In this document: positions 1 to 40,033 of the stretch, piece after piece | How positions within the stretch are numbered: position 1 is the first letter of the stretch | Layout of the letters: each line of letters begins with the position of its first letter | Source of the DNA: Struthio camelus | Lineage: Eukaryota > Chordata > Aves > Struthioniformes > Struthionidae | Length of the DNA stretch: 64,000 nt | Direction: 5' to 3' | NCBI RefSeq assembly: GCF_040807025.1 | Contig: NC_090946.1 | Span: forward strand, 81,032,641-81,096,640 | The notes under the pieces: generated by a model | What the model saw: only the letters and a program-made list of their open reading frames with translations | Told to the model about the DNA's origin: nothing | Database searches by the model: none | Made by a program: the position numbers and the translations under genes

Positions 1-490
1 ATTCTTCTTTGTTTTCCTATTTCTGCTCCTTTCAAAATGAAATATGTAATGCAGCACTAAAGATGAAAATTCGAATATATGCAAAGCAGAAAATTTTAAA
101 ACTTATCTGGAAAATGTGGCACTTATATCCTGCTAAGCAACTGCCGTAGGTATAGCTAACACTACATCATGCACGGTAACAGTAATTCATATGCATCAGA
201 AGTTAATATCGCAATGGGAACTTCGCAGTGACTTAATCTGCTTAAATTTCAACCTTTATATTGTGTTCACTTAGGTTATTATTTTTAGAAAGGCTGTCAA
301 TAAAGTCTAAAAACATACATACATCTGTAAGATGGTTTCTGTCTTTGAGAGAAGGATGCTTGTTTTTTGTGCCTGAAAGTTGAAGTTAGTATTTCATATT
401 TAGAGCCATCTGTAATCCTCTTCAGCAGTGAGTTTTAATACTTGGATTTCTGTTTTTCTTGAGAATTTGTGAAAATTGTGAATTTACAAG
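1..490 (+). other. MAP4K5 intron (partial)
   Basis: AT-rich sequence upstream of the first visible MAP4K5 exon. I looked for the preceding CNH exon in all frames and did not find it, so it lies left of the window. Confidence 0.8.
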
Positions 491-556
491 GGAAGTTGAA
501 ATCAAGCAAGAAATTGGCCTCTGAGCTGAGCTTTGATTTCTGCATCGAATCAGTGG
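491..556 (+). CDS. MAP4K5: MAP4K5 coding exon (fourth from last)
   Basis: Acceptor TTTACAAG ends at 490 and donor GTAAGT starts at 557. It reads [16 protein letters not shown] then CIESV. It begins with two bases of a split Gly codon and ends with one base of the Val codon finished by the next exon. This is CNH-domain sequence. Confidence 0.9.
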
Positions 557-3500
557 GTAAGTGACTTGGTTCTGTACTGGTTTTCAAGAACTGAAAACTA
601 AAAATGATGAAAGTTGAAGGGGTTTTAATAGATTGGTCTAGCGCACCCCTTGGGGCCTGGCACTAAAAAATGCTTGCTCTAGAATACTGTGAGCCGGCTC
701 CCTGTCTCCGCTGACATGCTTAAGAAAATAAGCCAGTTGCCAGGCAGTGCGGGTCTGACCTGCACATGCTTCCATCTGGTGTCAAATCATGATACAACTT
801 TTTTTTAAGACAGAAATGATTGTAAAATGTTGTTTGTTCCTGGTCATTTCCTTAGCACTGAGAAGAATCTTTGGAAAAAGGATTTCTATGTTAGTAATGC
901 ACTTATTTTGCATTAGTCTTCTAAAAGCTAAGATTTTATATAAGGTGATAGCACATCCATTTCTAATAGTAAGGGTCATTGTATTTGAATCTAATTCTTA
1001 ATAGAACATAGCAGCCTTGCTCCTAAAAGTTGCGTTGTAATTGTCAAGTGAGTATTTCTGCTATAAAAAGCTATAAACATTTTGTTAGCAGTTCTGTAAA
1101 ATTTAGACTTCAGAGTTCCTCAGACATCATCTTGACATAAGTATTTTGTAGTACTTTAACTGCAGCTGCTAAAGCAATGCACATTCTTATATACAGAATC
1201 TCTATTTACGTATGTCAGAACCATCCTGAAGGAAGAATTGTTATATTTTTAACCAAGCTTGCGACTCTTCTCTAAATTCTGACGTGTTCTAATTTTACCT
1301 ACTTTGTTTCTACCATACAGTATCTCCTGCTGACACCTGCCTAGCATGACTCAGCCATTACCTTTTCCTTGAACTCTGAAGGAATTCATTTACAGAAACA
1401 TTTACTCCAAAGTCTTGCACATACCAGCTGACTTGGAATAATGTTCTTTTTACTCCAAGTGGGCTCCTGGGAATCCAGAGTATTAAAGAACTCTCTGTTG
1501 TCTGATTGCAGGGTAGAGTGAGGAGTAACGGGTAAAGATGAGTCTAAATGTCGAGAAAAAGGCAGTTGTGAAAGACATCGCTATTGGGATTCTGTTACAT
1601 GCCTTTGCTTTGTGTATTCAGGGTCTAGCTAGTACTGAGCAGATCCAAAATATGATTGAGAGGAATAACAAAGGAAAACAAGTAGGAGCTCAGAAAATAG
1701 TTCATGTATAAAATATATGTTTCTGTAACACTGCTTAAAGAATACCAGGTTCTTCATCCATTATTTTAAGCAGCCAGGTAATTAAATCATTCAGAGCTGG
1801 TAACTTTCTGTTTTCTCTCTTTGGCCCTGAAAGGAAGACTCCTCCCATTTTTCATACTCCAGTCTATTTTGAAGTAAATATAATTAAGATGATCTGTAAT
1901 TTCCAGTGACCCACTGTGTTTTGACTGGCAGCACGTTTAACCACTTCCTGGTGTTTTCTCAAAGTCAAACCATTAGGGAAACAAAAAAAATTGGAGAATA
2001 GAAGTGGAAGGGAGTAAAGGAAAAAACAGACATGCCTATCTTGCCTTGGCAAAGAAGGAATGAGTCTGAGTGGTATGCTTTGAATTGAATTTTAAAAAGT
2101 GTGTCCCTGATCCAAATAGTAACTTGAGTGCAGTTGTTTTTTATGGTGATTTCAGAGTTGGGTCTTCTACCAGGAGTCCAAGTCTCACCATGTACTTTCT
2201 CCTCATGCTTCCCATTATCACTGCTGGAAACCCAGATTTCCTTGCTTCAAACAAGCTGTGGTTGGATCTGATTTTGTTTCTCCTCTGCAGTGTGCCTTCA
2301 AGACAGTGTGCTGGCCTTCTGGAAGCATGGCATGCAGGGCAAAAGCTTTAAGTCAGATGAAGTAAGTAATCTCCCAGTCTTTCCTCGTTCAGTTTCTGCC
2401 TGGTCCTTGTCTACCAGCTGGTCCTGACTGGCTCTTCTAGCTGCTTCCCTAGCGATAGTGCTTGTCACCGTTTTAGCTTACTGGGTTCTTTCTCTCACTT
2501 GCTGCCATGTGTTGCTCCTGGTAAAGCTTGCACACGTGCTTTTACCAACCCCATTTCCAAGCTTACAGTTCAGAGGCACCTGGACTGGTTCTGCACAGGG
2601 CCAGCACAGATCTGGTATAAACAGCATTTGGGCTTTTTGGCTCTCCTGAAAAAACTCTAGCTGGCAGCATCCCTTTAACTCTGCATGAAATAGCAGGGGA
2701 AAGCCAGTCTCTCTGCTGACAGAGATTCGCACAAAATATTCCAAGTGTGCTACCAACAAGTCCTCTAGACTGATAACTATCTATTATACATAATTTTTTT
2801 AAAATAAGTCTTATTTTATGAAATTTAAGAGGTTTTTTAATTCAGTGTTGACTTATCTGATTCAGTCCTGTCATTTGCACTAACTGATATTTGAATTTTT
2901 GAAAAGACTGATCATTTTTTTTTGTTCCTTCCAATTCAGACCTATACATCTCATTTTACCACTGAAATGGACCTTAATGTCTCCATTTTTCTACAGGTTA
3001 CCCAAGAGATATCAGATGAGACCAGGGTTTTCCGCTTACTGGGATCAGACAGGTAATTGCCCTAAAGAAACATTAAACCTCTTATTTTCTTTAAACAACC
3101 TTTCTACCTACCAGTTGAAATTCTGTTCCAGCCTACCGCAAATCCATCTGTAGGCAGTCCTGTGGGAGGTAGTGACACTGTTTCTTGCCTGCAATAGTCA
3201 AAAATGTAATTAGTGATTGCATCTGAATCCAAAATGATTTCCAAGGGCCCTGTGACCTCCCCCACTTTCCACTGGAGAGATGGAACTGTGAACACAAACA
3301 CAGTGTATAGAGATACTGCGTGAGGAGAAAATCTACACGGAGGGATAGTAGCCGCCTGTGGCAGATGGTAAGCATGGTGCCTAGTGCACTTCTGGAAAGG
3401 CTTCTAGCTTGGATTCTGGCTCTGGCTTGGATTTTCAAGGTGAACTGGCATCACCTTGGCAGCTAATTACTTAAATAATCTTCACTACTCTGGACCGTGA

Positions 3501-5063
3501 GGCCTGGAAATCTGCTGTATCCCAACAGCACAGGGGATATATTCTGTTATTGCAAGAATAAGCTTTTGCTGAGGTCCACTGCTGTGCAAATGCTGTATTA
3601 GTCCAGGTGTGTGCTATATCATCCCTGAATCTTTGTTGCATACTAGAATTGATACCTTTAAATGGCTCATATTTCTGTGTTGTGCTGATGAACACAGGAG
3701 CGTCCTAAACATGCAGAGGGATAGAAAGCTGTATCTCCTCTGGTTCAGCTTGCATTTTTGTAAAACACCTGTATAGCTGAAAAACAACTTGGAACAAAGC
3801 ACTTTTTATGGTGGGAGATAAGGTTGAAGTCCTTCTAATACATGCAGTTTTGCAGAGAAAACGTTTTCTTCCTTTCTGATCTCATTCAACTGATTTGTCA
3901 AATCCTTCATTTTGTATTTTTGCATCGCTGTACACAACGGAGCAGGAGTCTTTTCTACCATGTTTTTGTGAGCAAGATATGGCAACACCTTTTTGACTTG
4001 GATCATTTAAGAATTACTGAGCTAAAGAAGTGAAGATCCAGGGACCGAGGCTGTTAAGAGAGAGACTTTGTTTGAAAACTTTGGGGAATGTGACATGGGA
4101 GATGCGTGTGTGAAATACTAACCCTTTGAGATATCCAACTGTTAGGGTTAAAACAGCACATTTGGCTTATTTGAAAAGCATATGGAAGACAAAGCAGAGG
4201 GAAGCTTAATACTAAAAATCACAGGATATAGTCTTAGGAACTGGTAGAGAGAAATGAGGGCACTGAACAGTTGGAAAGGAGAGGGGAGGTCAAAGGCCCA
4301 ACCATACTAGCTGGCAACAATAGGACGTTCTGCTTGTTGGGGTTCGGCATGGAAGAGGTGCGTGGAACGCAGCTGTCGGCACGCTGAGATGGCAGGAGCC
4401 ACGTTGTAGAGGAGCCTGCAGGAATGTTATCCAGCAGGACAACAGCTGACGTGGGGTTCAGAGTTCTCTATGAACCCATCGGGGAGAAGAACAAGCTTAA
4501 GCTGATACTTACCATAAGACATAGGAGGTATAAACGTGTTTAGGCTGCAGATGATAAGAGGGTTGCATCTCCTCACAACACTGTGGTTCTGAGATAACTT
4601 CCCAGTAGAAGTACAGGAAATAACTTATTTCAGGGTGGAGCATACTGGTGTGGAGGAGGTTTGTAACACGCTGCGTGTGGCTGTGGTTGCAGGTGGCAGG
4701 TTCTGGTTCAGGAAACCCCTTCTAGTTCTCTGTTCCCTGTGAATGAGGTTTTGGCGTTTTTATCAGAAGTGTTGCTACATAGAATGGAAAATGAGGTAAC
4801 TGATTTAAAGAATAAAATACCTAAGATATTTAGGAGAACTCTATGGGAGGAGATCTCTCCCATCGTTATACACCTGTGAGTAACAAGTTTGTTCTTCCTT
4901 GGGGGTAGCAGTTAAACCACATGCTTCTTATTTTGCCACTGACCGTTCTGGGTTTTGTTTGTGTTTTGCTTGCAGGGTGGTAGTGTTAGAGAGCAGGCCA
5001 ACAGAAAATCCGACCGCGCACAGCAATCTCTACATCCTGGCTGGACATGAAAATAGTTACTAA
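491..5063 (+). CDS. MAP4K5: MAP4K5, 3' part of gene (last four coding exons)
   Basis: C-terminal end of a germinal-centre-kinase-family MAP4K, a cytoplasmic Ser/Thr kinase that acts upstream of the JNK pathway. The kinase domain lies outside the window; what is visible is the end of the C-terminal citron-homology (CNH) domain. Four exons (491-556, 2291-2361, 2997-3052, 4976-5063) join in frame to give 91 whole codons, reading through [33 protein letters not shown] and ending [12 protein letters not shown] before TAA. This tail is shared by MAP4K3 and MAP4K5. MAP4K5 is chosen because it is the known neighbour of CDKL1 in vertebrates. The paralogue MAP4K3 is the only serious alternative. The window starts inside the intron before the first exon listed. 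Confidence 0.93.
2291..2361 (+). CDS. MAP4K5: MAP4K5 coding exon (third from last)
   Basis: Acceptor CTCTGCAG ends at 2290 and donor GTAAGT starts at 2362. It reads [17 protein letters not shown] then SFKSDE, the most conserved stretch of the MAP4K CNH tail. It starts by completing a split Val codon and ends on a codon boundary. Confidence 0.95.
2997..3052 (+). CDS. MAP4K5: MAP4K5 coding exon (penultimate)
   Basis: Acceptor TTTTTCTACAG ends at 2996 and donor GTAATT starts at 3053. It reads [18 protein letters not shown] plus two bases of the next Arg codon. Confidence 0.95.
4976..5063 (+). CDS. MAP4K5: MAP4K5 last coding exon
   Basis: Acceptor TTGCTTGCAG ends at 4975. It completes Arg, then reads [17 protein letters not shown] and [11 protein letters not shown], with TAA at 5061-5063. 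The C-terminus is essentially that of mammalian MAP4K5/MAP4K3. Confidence 0.96.
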
Positions 5064-5258
5064 GCAACAGAACGAACTCACCACATCAGGAAAAAAGAAG
5101 CATTAAAAAAACTCAGTACAAGTCGGACTATGACTTCCTGTTTCTTTTCTTGACACCTAAAGGATCTTGTTTTAGGGTAGAAATCAATACATTTTTGCAG
5201 CTGGGAACAGCTGGTTCTGTCTCTTGCCACTGTGTGGTTGGTTATATCAAGTTTGCTT

Positions 5259-5264
5259 AATAAA
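5259..5264 (+). terminator. Proximal poly(A) signal, MAP4K5
   Basis: Canonical AATAAA about 200 bp after the MAP4K5 stop codon. Its use would give a short-3'UTR mRNA form. Confidence 0.5.
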
Positions 5265-5872
5265 AGCTATGAGATAAATAGTCCTTTACTCATTAGTCAT
5301 AGGGAAACAGAGCCTTTAAAATAACGTTAAGCCGTAAAGGTGCCATAAACTGTTGAATATTTTACTTCCCTTGGATTTTCCTTGTATTCTGTAGATATAG
5401 ATAGAGTGCTGGCTGTTTCCCTGTTTTATACTGAGTCTTATTCTTAATACAAATGATTTGTGTAGGAAGTGAAAGTATCTGCAAAGCTTTTTGTTTTTAA
5501 ATCTGCCATTCAGTATGGCTTTGTATAATAGACTATTTAATCCTTATTTATTAATCTGCTGCTAGAATGGTGTAATGTATCTAACTTTTAGCAAAGGAAG
5601 GTTGCAGAGCAGCTTACAATTTTTTTTTACAATTGTATAAAGATTTGATTATTCTTTTTTCTTGTAGAGATGTAGTGCATTCTTGAGGGATATGTTACAA
5701 TGTTGGTTGATCTTGTAAAAATGCAGTTTTGTACAACAAAGTATTTTGTATTGATTTTGCCTGCAGAATTGCCATAAAAGGGATTTTCTTATTTACTAGA
5801 TGTAGGGTGTGTGTACACAAAATATAATATTGATATCAAACATGTTGCTACTGGATGGGTGTGTACAATATA

Positions 5873-5950
5873 CGTGTGTGTGTGTGTGCATGTGTGGTAA
5901 GTTGACCGGCAGTGTGTATTTTTTATATATATATATTTATATATATATAA
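5873..5950. repeat. (TG)n and (AT)n simple repeats
   Basis: A TG dinucleotide run at about 5873-5888 is followed by AT runs at about 5924-5949, inside the inferred MAP4K5 3'UTR. Such tracts are usually length-polymorphic. Confidence 0.8.
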
Positions 5951-6250
5951 AAATGTACAAAATATATATGCTTTATTTTCATAAATTAGGGATAAGCCTT
6001 GTGACGTGAAATGGAAATATATGCGGATTGTACCTGGTCATCCTTAATGAATGAAAGTATCATGTATCAAACTGCCCATGACGTATACTTTATTTATACT
6101 ATTCCAGAGGGGAGCCTATAGGGATAACTGAGCTTTCTAACTTTTTGTTTGTACAGTCATCCCAGCTGTTGTCAGTCAGACTGTCATTTGCGGATGGTTA
6201 TTTCCCCAACTGTGTAGTATAAATAAATATGATAAGAACCAGTATTCTAT

Positions 6251-6256
6251 AATAAA
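6251..6256 (+). terminator. Distal poly(A) signal, MAP4K5
   Basis: Canonical AATAAA about 1.2 kb after the stop codon, followed by T-rich and GT-containing sequence. It is the last good signal before the sequence stops looking like a UTR, so it is the likely main 3' end. Confidence 0.55.
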
Positions 6257-6270
6257 GCTTCAGATCACTT

Positions 6271-34400
<28,130 letters not shown>

Positions 34401-34753
34401 CTGGATGGCAGAAGAATAAGAACTATTTATTGTTCAAAGTTCAAGTCATTCAGAATTTATAAAAGGAGGCTATGTGGTCGAAAACTAAATTAATATACGT
34501 TATGATATATACAAAAGTGGTCTGTAAAGTAATGTACTCTAGGCCACTAACGGAAGGAAAGTGATGCACAGAAAGAACTCCAAGATCATGTTAGTCCGTG
34601 TTCTGTGTACAAAGGAAAATACATCTGTTTTGCTTTAATTCATGATTGTTTACTGGTTCAGAATTACTGCAAACCAGTGTTTACAGCGTGAATTTAAAAA
34701 CTCCCATCTGTTGCCTATATTTCAGACTTGGCAGCAGAACTGCTGCCATGCCA

Positions 34754-34759
34754 AATAAA
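34754..34759 (+). terminator. Proximal poly(A) signal, CDKL1
   Basis: AATAAA about 350 bp after the CDKL1 stop codon, followed by GT-containing sequence. Confidence 0.45.
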
Positions 34760-35325
34760 TTAGTCTGAGTGTTGGACAGTGTCAGAAAGTAATATCGTTT
34801 TAGACTGTATTGCACAGTGCTAAGTAAATGATCCTGCAAGGAACTATAAACATATTCCCTATGTGAGTAGAAGACAGATATATGTGTTTTAGAGCCACGC
34901 CTGAAGGCAGGCTATGTAACTGGTCCAGTTATGAACCTGCCGAAACAGCACTGCTTTAAAGATATGTCTGTGTTGTGTACTTCATTTCTATATCACAAGG
35001 TATTAAAAGTACTGCAATGACTTAGACTTGACGGAAGTAACAGGCATCGTTACCAGATGGGGAACAAATCATTAATACAACTTATTGTTTCTTCAGTCTT
35101 TGCAGAGTTTCTCCTGCTTGTTTCTTCCATGCATTGTGAGGTTGTTTTTATTTGCTCTTTTTGTCATCAGTGAAGTCACCTGTCTACAGCATTACCGAAA
35201 TTGTTTTTATCAAAAACAGCTACTTACATTAGCCAGACACGGGCAGGAATTCTTTGTAAGTATGTGTACTGGAATGAATCTTGGGTTTTGTGTAACCTCA
35301 GGATGTTAACATCGTGTTGGTTTTG

Positions 35326-35331
35326 AATAAA
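35326..35331 (+). terminator. Distal poly(A) signal, CDKL1
   Basis: AATAAA followed directly by a GTGTAGCTTGTTTTTCC-type GT/T-rich downstream element, the usual layout of a functional cleavage site. Confidence 0.6.
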
Positions 35332-35345
35332 ATAAGTGTAGCTTG

Positions 35346-36400
35346 TTTTTCCAATTACTGGATGTGTTTTGGTATCTTCAGCATATCACTGTATAAAGTC
35401 TTAACACTGGGCAAAGACCATCCTCTTCCTGCCTGAAGCCTAGAGCCAAAATGTTTTCCTTTCCCAATACCACTATGAATAGTAAAAGCACTGTCAGTGG
35501 GAGAGACACCATATCCTCAAAGAGCGTGCCTGCCTAGCTTTTATTTCATACCATACTTTAATAGGTAGAAGCCTGCATTAGTATATTTTAATCTTGAACA
35601 CTGAGTCCATAGGTAGTTTATATTGTAGTCAAAAAGCTTTGGGATACCAGTGTTTTCTGTATGAATGAGCAGTCGTCTAGTCCTGCAGAGCTGCAAGGTA
35701 ACACAGCACCTATACTCTGCCTATAAACAGTAAGATAGCCTGGGAGTCAGCTCCTGGACACGGTCCTTTGCAACACAGGCTGGAGGGAATTTTATTGCTT
35801 GACACAGCTCCTGCCTGCTCCGTGCTGGGAGATGCCATGAAGAATTGGCCCCAGGATGCAGCTGCTACAAAATCTTGTCCTTGCTGGTGCTTGGCATCAT
35901 TTACTTCAGAGGACAAGATAACAATGCAGGGTAAGAAAAGCTCTGAAGAGAAGCAGAGGCTCATGAGAGAGACTCCCAGTTACACAGAGGTAACTGCCTG
36001 AGATAACTGGCAGGTAACTGCCTGAGATATTACTATGAAATTTGCTTTCTTGGAATAATGTCCTACCACCTTTTCTCTCCCCTAGCACCAAAGCTAGGAA
36101 TTTGACTAAAAATGCTATCTTCTTCCTGAAAATGAATCGTCCTCTTATTTAGCAGGGGTGATCTCATTGTAACTAATGAGGCACACGGAACTAATTTAGT
36201 CCATGTCAGCATACGGCAGAAGTGTGTGCAGGGGCATACCTAAGAGAACCTGCTTCTCCACAGATGCAGATACATTCAGTTCATCAGCTCAATTTTTATG
36301 ACAGGTTAGGTTGCTTGTCTGTATTTCAGTCCATGTAAAACAAACAAAGGCTACAGGAGTCACTGTGAAGAACAGGAGAAAAAAAGGGCCTGTCAGCTAT
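35346..36400. other. CDKL1-DMAC2L convergent intergenic region
   Basis: About 1 kb between the inferred 3' ends of the two convergent genes. Unique sequence with one 24-bp imperfect direct duplication at 35988-36029. No gene supported. Confidence 0.6.
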
Positions 36401-36406
36401 TTTATT
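36401..36406 (-). terminator. Poly(A) signal, DMAC2L
   Basis: TTTATT on the + strand (AATAAA on the minus strand), about 450 bp beyond the DMAC2L stop codon. It is the first canonical signal after the one overlapping the stop codon. Confidence 0.5.
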
Positions 36407-36857
36407 GAATCTTCACACGTTGGTTGGGCAAGATCCTCAAAGAGCAAGTAAACAGCTCTCATTTAGACATCATCAACATCATATAATAAATCCGTACAGT
36501 GCTGCTGTGTAGCAACGTTGGCATTCTTTTCAATGACATTTTGCGCAAGAATTTCTGTGCAGTAAAACATTTTTTTAAACTTACTAATTGATATTTTAGC
36601 AGCTTTCTTATAAAAGCAGAACTAAAAAAAAGTATTACATACCGAAGCCTGTCTTCTCTGTTGTTGATCGAGTTCAAGCTTAATGATATCTAATTGTATA
36701 ACTGGTCAAAAAGATCGTATACAGCTTTTAAGCCTGGGTTGAGACATCTAGGCTTGTTTCCATATCTAGAAATATAGTAGCATCTGCAACATAATTTATG
36801 CAACATATGATAAATACTGTAAAAAAAAAAATACCTCTCAATTACATGAAATTGGTT

Positions 36858-36972
36858 TTATTCTAAATCCAGTTCCAGCTCTAGGTTTGGCAATGCCTGC
36901 TGTAGCATATGAAAAGTAGTTTCTTTCTTTCTTATTCCAGGAAGGTCACTCAGATACAAATATTCAAGGTTC
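36858..36972 (-). CDS. DMAC2L: DMAC2L last coding exon
   Basis: Completes M162, then NLEYLYLSDLPGIRKKE to the end at ELELDLE, TAA at 36860-36858. Acceptor ATATTTACAG ends at 36973. The stop codon sits inside an AATAAA (minus strand 36862-36857). Confidence 0.94.
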
Positions 36973-39900
36973 CTGTAAATATATATGAGAAAAAGACAGT
37001 GACTACTATATAAGTGTTTACTCGGAATTTAGACAAAGAATTATTCTACTGTAGTTATTTTGAGGCTTTTAAAGATATTACTGGTTCTAGCAGAAGTTTT
37101 TTCGGAGCGGGTGCTTAAAGTTTTTAGTTCACCCTAATTCAGTCCTTCTACACCGCTTAAACAGAGATCCCTACCCCCCAACACTATCAAGCTTCCTTTA
37201 AATTAGATAGCGTATAGTAATAGTAATTTTAATTTAAGTAGTAGTTTTAGTTAAACATGAAGTCCTTACTAATAATTTACTGTAGCATGAAATCCAATTC
37301 ACCACACCATGCATTTATAGATGCCTATACTCCTGTGCAATAAACAAACAGTTCTGAGTCAGTTCAAAGACCATGGTTCAATAAAGCACATATGAATGTA
37401 CTTCAGAGCTATGGAGATGACCAGTTTCCAAAGTCATACTGCTTCCCAAGGCTAAGCATTAGAAAACAGATCTCTGCCCCAAGACCTCTGAAGCTACAGT
37501 CCCCACAGGAAAACAAAGTGATAGAAAGCAGCGGAAGATGTAGCTAGATAGTCATCCAGCAGCCCCACAAACACCCGAGACACCCCAACAACTGCCACAG
37601 TGGGCAGTCAGGGCTCGGAGGACTCCAGCTGGGGCTGCTCAGGGTGTCACTACCAGTGGAAGGAAACATTCAGAATTCAGCCCTGCAGCGAACACTGAAG
37701 ATGGAAATCTGAGAGAGGTGCAGTAGGGCTCAGTAACTGACACAGTGCCAGTACTGCGGGGTGGTAACAGCTAGGGAAGCAGGGCGCTATAGAAGAGCTC
37801 AGCGGTTGACGTACATCAGCTTGTGAAGTGCAATGATGCCTTTATCTGTGACATTCCCACAGGAAATTATCTTCAGCTGCAGGAGACTCCTCTGTAAATT
37901 CTTAGTCTCACTGAGCCTCTGCAGACACTCATCCTGTATATAAATACATTTCTGCAGCTTGATTTCTGTAACATGTTCAAGGCCATCTGTAAATACAAAA
38001 TGAGTATTTGTTTCAGAACACTGGGAACGACCTGTACTGGTTGTGAAGTTCTCACTTGCAAATTTAGTAATTGCACTGCCTCCAGAAACACACAGCAACG
38101 TGTTCCTGTATACAGTGGGGCCATAACACACAATGTCTCTTTTGGGGAACCTCAAAAATGCAAAAAACCACACGGTTTGCATCCTTTGGGTAAGATTCTA
38201 AAAGCTTTGACATGGACAAATAAAAAAAAACCTCTACAAGTATGGTTGATAAACAGTGAATCTGAATTGGCAATTTAAAAATACAGGAAATTCAAGGTCC
38301 CCTGCCACTGAAAATTTTAAAAGTCTGGTCCTCATTTTTGTTCTTTATTGTTTAAAGGAGACCTGGAGCATTTTTTAAATCTGACTCTCACTTTATTAGA
38401 AACTGAGAGCTTTAGTTTCCCCTCTCTTTGAAGAGGTCATGAACGAGCAGAGAACAAGCACTATTATGACTTCACAGACCCCCAAAATCATCACTTGGTT
38501 TAGGGAAAAAAGAATATTTAAAGCAATGCTTTGTGCTGCCAACTACTTCACTATAAACTCAACGAAAGAGCAAATCTTTGTTCCACTTGCTTCGTTCTAC
38601 TGTCACTTCAGCGAAGGGCTGAGGAAGCTCCCAATCTCTCTCTGCTTCACAGCACACCTCCAGCAAAACGTGAGGAACTGCTGAATGCTTCTAAAGCCAT
38701 TTTAAGGAAAAAAAACTATATCTTTCTAAGGAACAAAAGAAAAAACCCCACAGTTGTTCATACTTTGCTGTGACTGTAAGCATTAAAACTATTCAGCTGC
38801 GTCCACGTTACCCAAATAGTCAAATCCTCTGTACATGATGCAAGAGTCAGTGGCATCAATTGCTTCGATCTTGTATTTCCCTAACGGCCCAGTGGGGAGA
38901 CCGTTGTAGTCCCGCTGCCACTTCTGATAGCCTTGATAGCGAACCAAGGCACCGCATCGCAGCAGCCATTCTGAAGCCGCCCTGTCGGGGCCGACGGCTT
39001 GTATACGTTCATAGTCCACCCTGTCAACGCAGAAAGAACGTTCACCGGTTTTCATAACGCGGCAGATTTATTGTCTTTATGATAATAATGCTGTACAACA
39101 AATATTTGGTTATGCGCATGATAAGATGTCAAAAAAAAAAAAGACCGATTTACTGCAAGTAATTTAAATGTAATTATTTGGATTACACTGGTTCTTAATT
39201 CGTCTGGCTTGAGCTTGTTTGTGCTTATTTTAAATGGTAGTTACTTCTGGGAACAAAACACAGAAAACAAACGCAACTCGACTTGGCACGTGTTGACCCC
39301 TCTAACTGCTTCCTTCCGTGTCTGTAAGGAGAGATAAAATACACCTTTCTCTACCCAGGATAAGGCTTTACAGCAACTGCCGCTTTGTCTCCCAAAGCCA
39401 TTTTGACTGTATAAGGACGCACAGTCGGTTGTCACAAATGCCTCCAGGAACGATGCGTTTCTTTCAATACTTCAAAAAAGGGCCCGCTTCAGAAACGAGT
39501 TAAAACCCTTGGCTCCATCCAAGGAGAGGACATCCTTCCCGCTCGGGCGAGGAAGGCTCAAGACGGAGGCGGCCAGAGGGCTGCCGCCGGGCTCCGACCC
39601 TCAGCGACCCCTTCCAGGGGGCGAGACGACGCCGGGCGAAGGTCCGGGGCCGAGCAGGAGTTAACGGCAGGCCTCGCCTTGCGAAGAGGCGACGCGAAAC
39701 CTCGGCGCAGCCGAACCGCAGCGTCGGCGACGGGCCGCTTAGGCCCCCGATGACTTGGGGCCGCCCTAGCGCGGCTGGCGGCCAAGGAAGAGAGGCGGTT
39801 GGGAAGAAGAAGGGGTTTAAACCACTAGCGAGCCTCAACCGCGGCGGGGGAAAGGGGCAAAACACGCACTTTCCTCGGGGATCCCACAGCTTTGTGCCCC

Positions 39901-40033
39901 GGGGAGGGGGGGGGGACCCGCTTCCTTACTTGTTAAAGACGGCGTTCAGCCACCCCCAGAAGCGCCTGCGCCCGCCGGGAGGCGGCAGCTTGTTCCAGCG
40001 GCACGCCGGCTGCGCAAGCGCTGCCAGCAGCAT
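36858..40033 (-). CDS. DMAC2L: DMAC2L (ATP5S, ATP synthase coupling factor B), 4 coding exons, 199 aa
   Basis: Small mitochondrial leucine-rich-repeat protein, earlier named ATP synthase subunit s or factor B, now distal membrane-arm assembly component 2-like. Four minus-strand exons (39930-40033, 38812-39020, 37815-37986, 36858-36972) join in frame to 199 residues; human isoforms are 200-215. Diagnostic segments: FWGWLNAVFNKVDYERI, GPDRAASEWLLRCGALVRY, YNGLPTGPLGKYKIEAIDA, GLEHVTEIKLQKCIYIQDEC, IISCGNVTDKGIIALHKL and NLEYLYLSDLPGIRKKE. The N-terminus is basic and lacks acidic residues before the conserved core, fitting a mitochondrial presequence. The start ATG (40031-40033) is chosen as the first in-frame Met and lies 150 bp from the divergent L2HGDH start. 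Confidence 0.95.
37815..37986 (-). CDS. DMAC2L: DMAC2L coding exon 3 (leucine-rich repeats)
   Basis: Completes D105, then residues 106-161 (GLEHVTEIKLQKCIYIQDEC to IISCGNVTDKGIIALHKL) plus two bases of M162. Acceptor TATTTACAG, donor GTACGT at 37814. Reading past the donor gives a stop after MYVNR. Confidence 0.94.
38812..39020 (-). CDS. DMAC2L: DMAC2L coding exon 2
   Basis: Completes K35, then residues 36-104, VDYERIQAVGPDRAASEWLL to AIDATDSCIMYRGFDYL. Minus-strand acceptor GTTGACAG ends at 39021; donor GTAACG starts at 38811. Confidence 0.95.
39930..40033 (-). CDS. DMAC2L: DMAC2L coding exon 1
   Basis: Residues 1-34 plus two bases of K35. Starts MLLAALAQPACRWNK, ends RRFWGWLNAVFN; donor GTAAGG on the minus strand at 39929. 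Basic, Arg/Pro-rich leader. Confidence 0.9.

Larger units (their letters stand above)
557..4975 (+). other. MAP4K5 introns between the four visible exons
   Basis: Three introns (557-2290, 2362-2996, 3053-4975), all GT-AG. The content is non-repetitive and AT-rich. Short open frames on both strands have no recognisable protein and no conserved look. I see no RNA gene or mobile element. Confidence 0.75.
5064..6270 (+). other. MAP4K5 3'UTR (inferred extent)
   Basis: AT-rich, non-coding sequence from the stop codon to just past the distal poly(A) signal at 6251. It holds a proximal AATAAA at 5259, AUUUA-type motifs, a Pumilio-type UGUANAUA element (TGTAGATA) at 5390-5397 and the TG/AT simple repeats at 5873-5950. 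The extent is inferred from signals, not from transcript data. Confidence 0.6.
34401..35345 (+). other. CDKL1 3'UTR (inferred extent)
   Basis: AT-rich, non-coding sequence from the stop codon to just past the AATAAA at 35326. A proximal AATAAA at 34754 could give a shorter form. Confidence 0.55.
36973..39929 (-). other. DMAC2L introns 1-3
   Basis: Three introns (39021-39929, 37987-38811, 36973-37814 on the minus strand), all GT-AG. The first is GC-rich near the shared promoter and AT-rich further in. No repeats or RNA genes recognised. Confidence 0.7.
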
